64,000 nucleotides of DNA from Casuarina equisetifolia. Its lineage: Eukaryota > Streptophyta > Magnoliopsida > Fagales > Casuarinaceae. Positions 60,780 to 64,000 of the stretch are shown piece by piece. Location: positions 21,052,682 through 21,116,681 of the forward strand of contig CM052360.1 in assembly GCA_028551475.1 (NCBI GenBank), in the 5' to 3' direction. The notes under the pieces were generated by a model that was not told where the DNA came from, made no database searches, and was given only the letters and a program-made list of their open reading frames with translations. Both the position numbers and the translations under genes were made by a program. Each line of letters begins with the position of its first letter. Position 1 is the stretch's first letter.

Positions 60780-61840
60780 ATGATGAAGAAGAGGAATTTT
60801 TGCTTGCTTATATGCAGCACTCGCCTTGAGCATTTTCTCTAGTATTTTCGACACAGCATCTAGTGAAGTCTGTAATTTTCCCAATTGTCACCAGTTTCCA
60901 ATTTTCCAAGCACCTTTTTCGGATCTTTAATGGGTTCTCCAGCAAGCACTTAACCGCATATAAGAAAGAGATAAAATTATATCAATACGAATCACATCCT
61001 CAGAAGATTTGGCATTTAGAAAAGGAAAGACAAAAGTCAACGTGCAGTATACCTACACTTTTCAAAGAAACAGAAATTTTAATATAATTCAAACTTAATT
61101 TTCTTTTAAATGAATTCCATTTTCTTGTTCTTAACTGAATAAACACAAATGTTCCTAAATTACAAAAAAATTGACATAGTACAATCTTTTCTTTTCTTTA
61201 AAAATCAAGTATTATATATTACCAAAGAAAATCTAATTATTTGATTACAACAAATATGTGCAATCTTGCATCTAAAAGTTTGATCAGATTCATCACACCC
61301 TCCCTCCCTCTCCGTCTGACTGAGAACGCGTTTATCTGTTTAGATCTGCGTTGTGCGAGTGTACTTACCAGTTTTTTAATCTTCTGTAACACTAAATCAG
61401 AATTCACAGTTTCCTAAGAGCACAAAACAGAAGACATTAGTTATGTCAACGGGAAATAAAAAGATTTGGTATTTAGAGGGACAAAAGAAAATTAGATGAT
61501 AACGAAAGATAAAACAACGAGAATAAAGTGTCAAGCAGTATTTGTAAAAATCTAGTAGTAACTACGAAACAACAATCTACCTCATGTATTTTTTCAAGTT
61601 CAGGCTTGGGGTTATTCCGTAGTATTTGTTGCAGCATGCTATGGGAACAAATGAATACATTTAGTTTTGAGAAGGGGCAGGACAAAAGTCAACGTCAAGC
61701 ATTACCATTCTCAAGAAATCAGTAAGCTTTCAGCAAAAGGATTACCAAGACTCATAACTCTCCCTCCCTCTCGGCCTAACTCAGTATGTTTTCATGTCTT
61801 TAGAAATGTGTCAAGCATTTGTACTCACTGAAGCTAACTT
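60780..61840 (-). other. Possible exon remnants of an unidentified gene
   Basis: On the minus strand three short stretches look exonic, with plausible splice borders. They encode LQQILRNNPKPELEKIHE (61573-61630, donor GTAGAT), ETVNSDLVLQKIKKL (about 61372-61415, donor GTAAGT) and TSLDAVSKILEKMLK (about 60825-60875). All are helical in character and I cannot name the family. The non-coding parts at about 60990-61330 and 61660-61810 resemble each other (GACAAAAGTCAACGT and CTCCCTCCCTCTC occur in both), which suggests a local duplication. Confidence 0.3.
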
Positions 61841-63430
61841 TCCGTTGCCCCCAGTTGTTCTTACGTCGCTAAGTGCACCAGGGTGATTACCTTCCATGAG
61901 GCAACACAGAATTCAGCCAAGGCACGTTGGGAGAACAAACAACTGCAATGAAGGCACTCAAAGGACGATTCTTATGGTGTAAAACCATTGAGGAAGAAGA
62001 AAGAAGGAAAGATGCGAAAGTTTTAGTAGCATTATTCTTATTTAATGAAAACTTGTTTATGAGTTTTATATATAAAAAAATATCATAAACTGAATAAGAA
62101 AATTATAAATCCTATTTTAGAGTACGAAGCCTACTACAACCAAAAACTTAAATTATAAAACCTAGGATAATTAAAAAAAATATATATAGTCTTTTCCACA
62201 TAAGAAGAATCCATTATAAAATTAACAGAACGGGCCTATAGTAAAACCTCAACAGTCTTCTTCAGGTTGATATTTTGCAAAAGAAAACATCAAACTTGAA
62301 ACTGAACCTTAATGGACCATAGACTCATTCGAAAACTTCAGCACTAAACTCGTTCATTTTTTAAGTCACTTTTAACTTTCGAGCATGACAATTCAAATCC
62401 TTATTTCAGATTCTTTGTTATTAAGTAAAAGTAAAACACCCTTTTAGCCAAAAACAAAATATTGAAAGGAAATTTATAAAAGAATAGAATGAAAAATATA
62501 GGTGAATACATTCTATGTTCAACAATAAGGAAAAAGTTTTTTTTCCCCTTCAAAGAACAGATATTGGGATAAACCAATATTGTCTTCATAACGAAAGACT
62601 AAAGCCAAAATGATGGGAGAGGCGATTAAATGAAAAAAAATCCTTAAATCATCTTGTTACTAAACTTTTGTCTACTTTGATATCACAATGAAATAGTGGA
62701 GAAGGAAGAAGAGAGAGAAGGAGAAAAAAATGTAAAACCTTTGATGGGCTAAAAAAAAAACTGTATATGAACTCTATATATCAATAATAATAAAAATGTT
62801 AACATGTCTTTAATTGATTGGTAACTTATAGAATTCTTGTGAATATGGATGTTTAACATTACAAGCAACAAATCTACTTCATGCCTAAGGCTCTAAATCA
62901 ATTGATTTGATTTTATCTTGTTAAGCATATCTTTTTATTCAGTCATTTTGTTGGGGAAGTCTAATGTCAATTAATACTTGGAACATTAAAAAGAATAGAT
63001 AAGTTCATTTTGTAAATTAGATTTCCTTTTAAAGGAACTTGTAGTGTTAAAGTATGTCCTTACACTTTTGTAAATTTTATTTTTAAATAAATAAATTCAT
63101 ATATTCATAATAAAAAAATAAATTGTCTTCTAATTTTAATAACTTCCACTTCTAGACATTTGATATAATATTGAAGGAAAAGAATCACCTAAGTATACAA
63201 ATGTATACAGTTATATATTTATATAGTACGTGCTGATGACGACCCCTCCATTAATCATTTACCTTTGCCATCTGACTAGAAAGTCACAAATAATAATGCA
63301 CCTATCCTATTGGTAGCTTCTCTCGTCCTAACTTTCTGGTTCCTAAAAGGATGTGCATCAGAATTGTCACAAATGAAACAAAAATTCCTCAAGAATTGGA
63401 GCCCCACTCCATATTTACATTTTTATTGAA
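61841..63430. other. AT-rich interval without recognised genes
   Basis: Apart from A/T runs and a fragment near 63060-63120 resembling the tail of the local LINE family (AAATAAATTCATATATTCATAATAAA), nothing is recognised. Confidence 0.45.
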
Positions 63431-63439
63431 GAAACCTAT

Positions 63440-64000
63440 AAGGGGCTTGTAATCTAGAAATTTAACAATGAGCGAGAGCTGGTGAGGAATGGTTTTCCAC
63501 CAAAAGAGGGCCCTGGTTCTGGGCCAGAGTTTTGAGCTGCTAGTATTCCATGAGGAAAACCGCCTGGCCCATTGGGTCTTTAGTACTTCATATCGACAGG
63601 GAATCCCTTGCTTTCATGATCAGAACTCTTGCCTGGCCTCAGTTAGGCGATACGTCACCCCGTGCAACATGAAGGGTGGTCAATTGAAACTACCATGTAG
63701 TAGACCCAATCCAATTACATTGGATAGGTTCAGCATTGGTTAGTCCATATTCGACTCCGAAAAGAGGTTAAAGACGGCAACGAAAAGAGGCAGGAACAAA
63801 AGTTTCAAAAGTTTCTGAAAAATCGAGAGTTTTTTTTTTAGGAGAGAGAAAATTAGGCCCCCGGCTTCTCTAGCCCCTTGTGGTTGGGTCAAAATGTATT
63901 TAGGTCTCGCAAAGCCACTTAGATCATTGGGTTGACTGGAAGATTAGACCTTTCAATCCATCCTGGCCTATATGGCCGCATGATGTGTTCTTAAGCCTAG
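63440..64000. other. GC-richer terminal segment of uncertain origin
   Basis: From about 63470 the base composition becomes clearly more balanced than the preceding 4 kb, and the A/T runs disappear except one T-run at 63830. The open frame at 63489-63743 has no recognisable domain. The style of the sequence recalls organellar (mitochondrial) DNA transferred to the nucleus, but I cannot match it to a particular organellar gene. A retroelement LTR is an equal alternative. Confidence 0.3.

Overview
The window looks like nuclear DNA from a eudicot plant, probably woody. It is AT-rich, its genes have introns with GT/AG borders, and the host genes belong to plant families: germin-like cupins, DUF247/UPF0481 membrane proteins and a fimbrin. 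LINE (L1/RTE-type) and Ty1-copia relics fill most of the rest. I could not identify the species. No host gene in the window reads through intact, so this is a decaying tandem-gene neighbourhood packed with nested retroelements.

Layout. 1-7584: a germin-like pseudogene (GLP1), whose second exon was split by a 5.4 kb copia element, followed by a 3' flank that is duplicated near 53.7-55.4 kb. 7585-15110: a long LINE on the minus strand. A ~1.3 kb solo LTR sits inside it, and another LINE sits inside that LTR. 15.1-17.1 kb: GA-rich non-coding DNA and a segment that recurs in inverted orientation at 51.5-51.9 kb. 18.5-23.2 kb: the first DUF247 gene copy with its promoter region. 23.2-25.3 kb: LINE and copia debris. 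25.6-29.1 kb: the 5' half of a fimbrin gene (minus strand, eight recognisable coding exons, one 4-bp deletion). 29.9-39.6 kb: copia gag, LINE and copia pol relics around a scrap of DUF247 upstream DNA. 39.65-50.2 kb: a second DUF247 copy with its duplicated upstream DNA, a 3' remnant of a further copy, and a 5'-truncated copy. 50.25-52.5 kb: a GC-rich possible leader exon, tandem repeats and the inverted segment. 52.4-53.3 kb: a second germin-like gene (GLP2) with a good TATA box but two indels. 53.9-54.8 kb: a solo LTR whose empty site is preserved in the GLP1 flank. 55.4-64 kb: the end of a copia pol, a ~455-bp tandem array, mostly unassignable DNA and a compositionally distinct last 0.5 kb.

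Functionally, the window holds relics of three unrelated host families rather than a pathway. The most informative biology is structural. The paralogous germin and DUF247 blocks allow empty-site dating of several insertions, and four DUF247 copies carry independent lesions. The DUF247 genes appear to begin with a 7-nt first coding exon. I found no convincing new multi-gene system.
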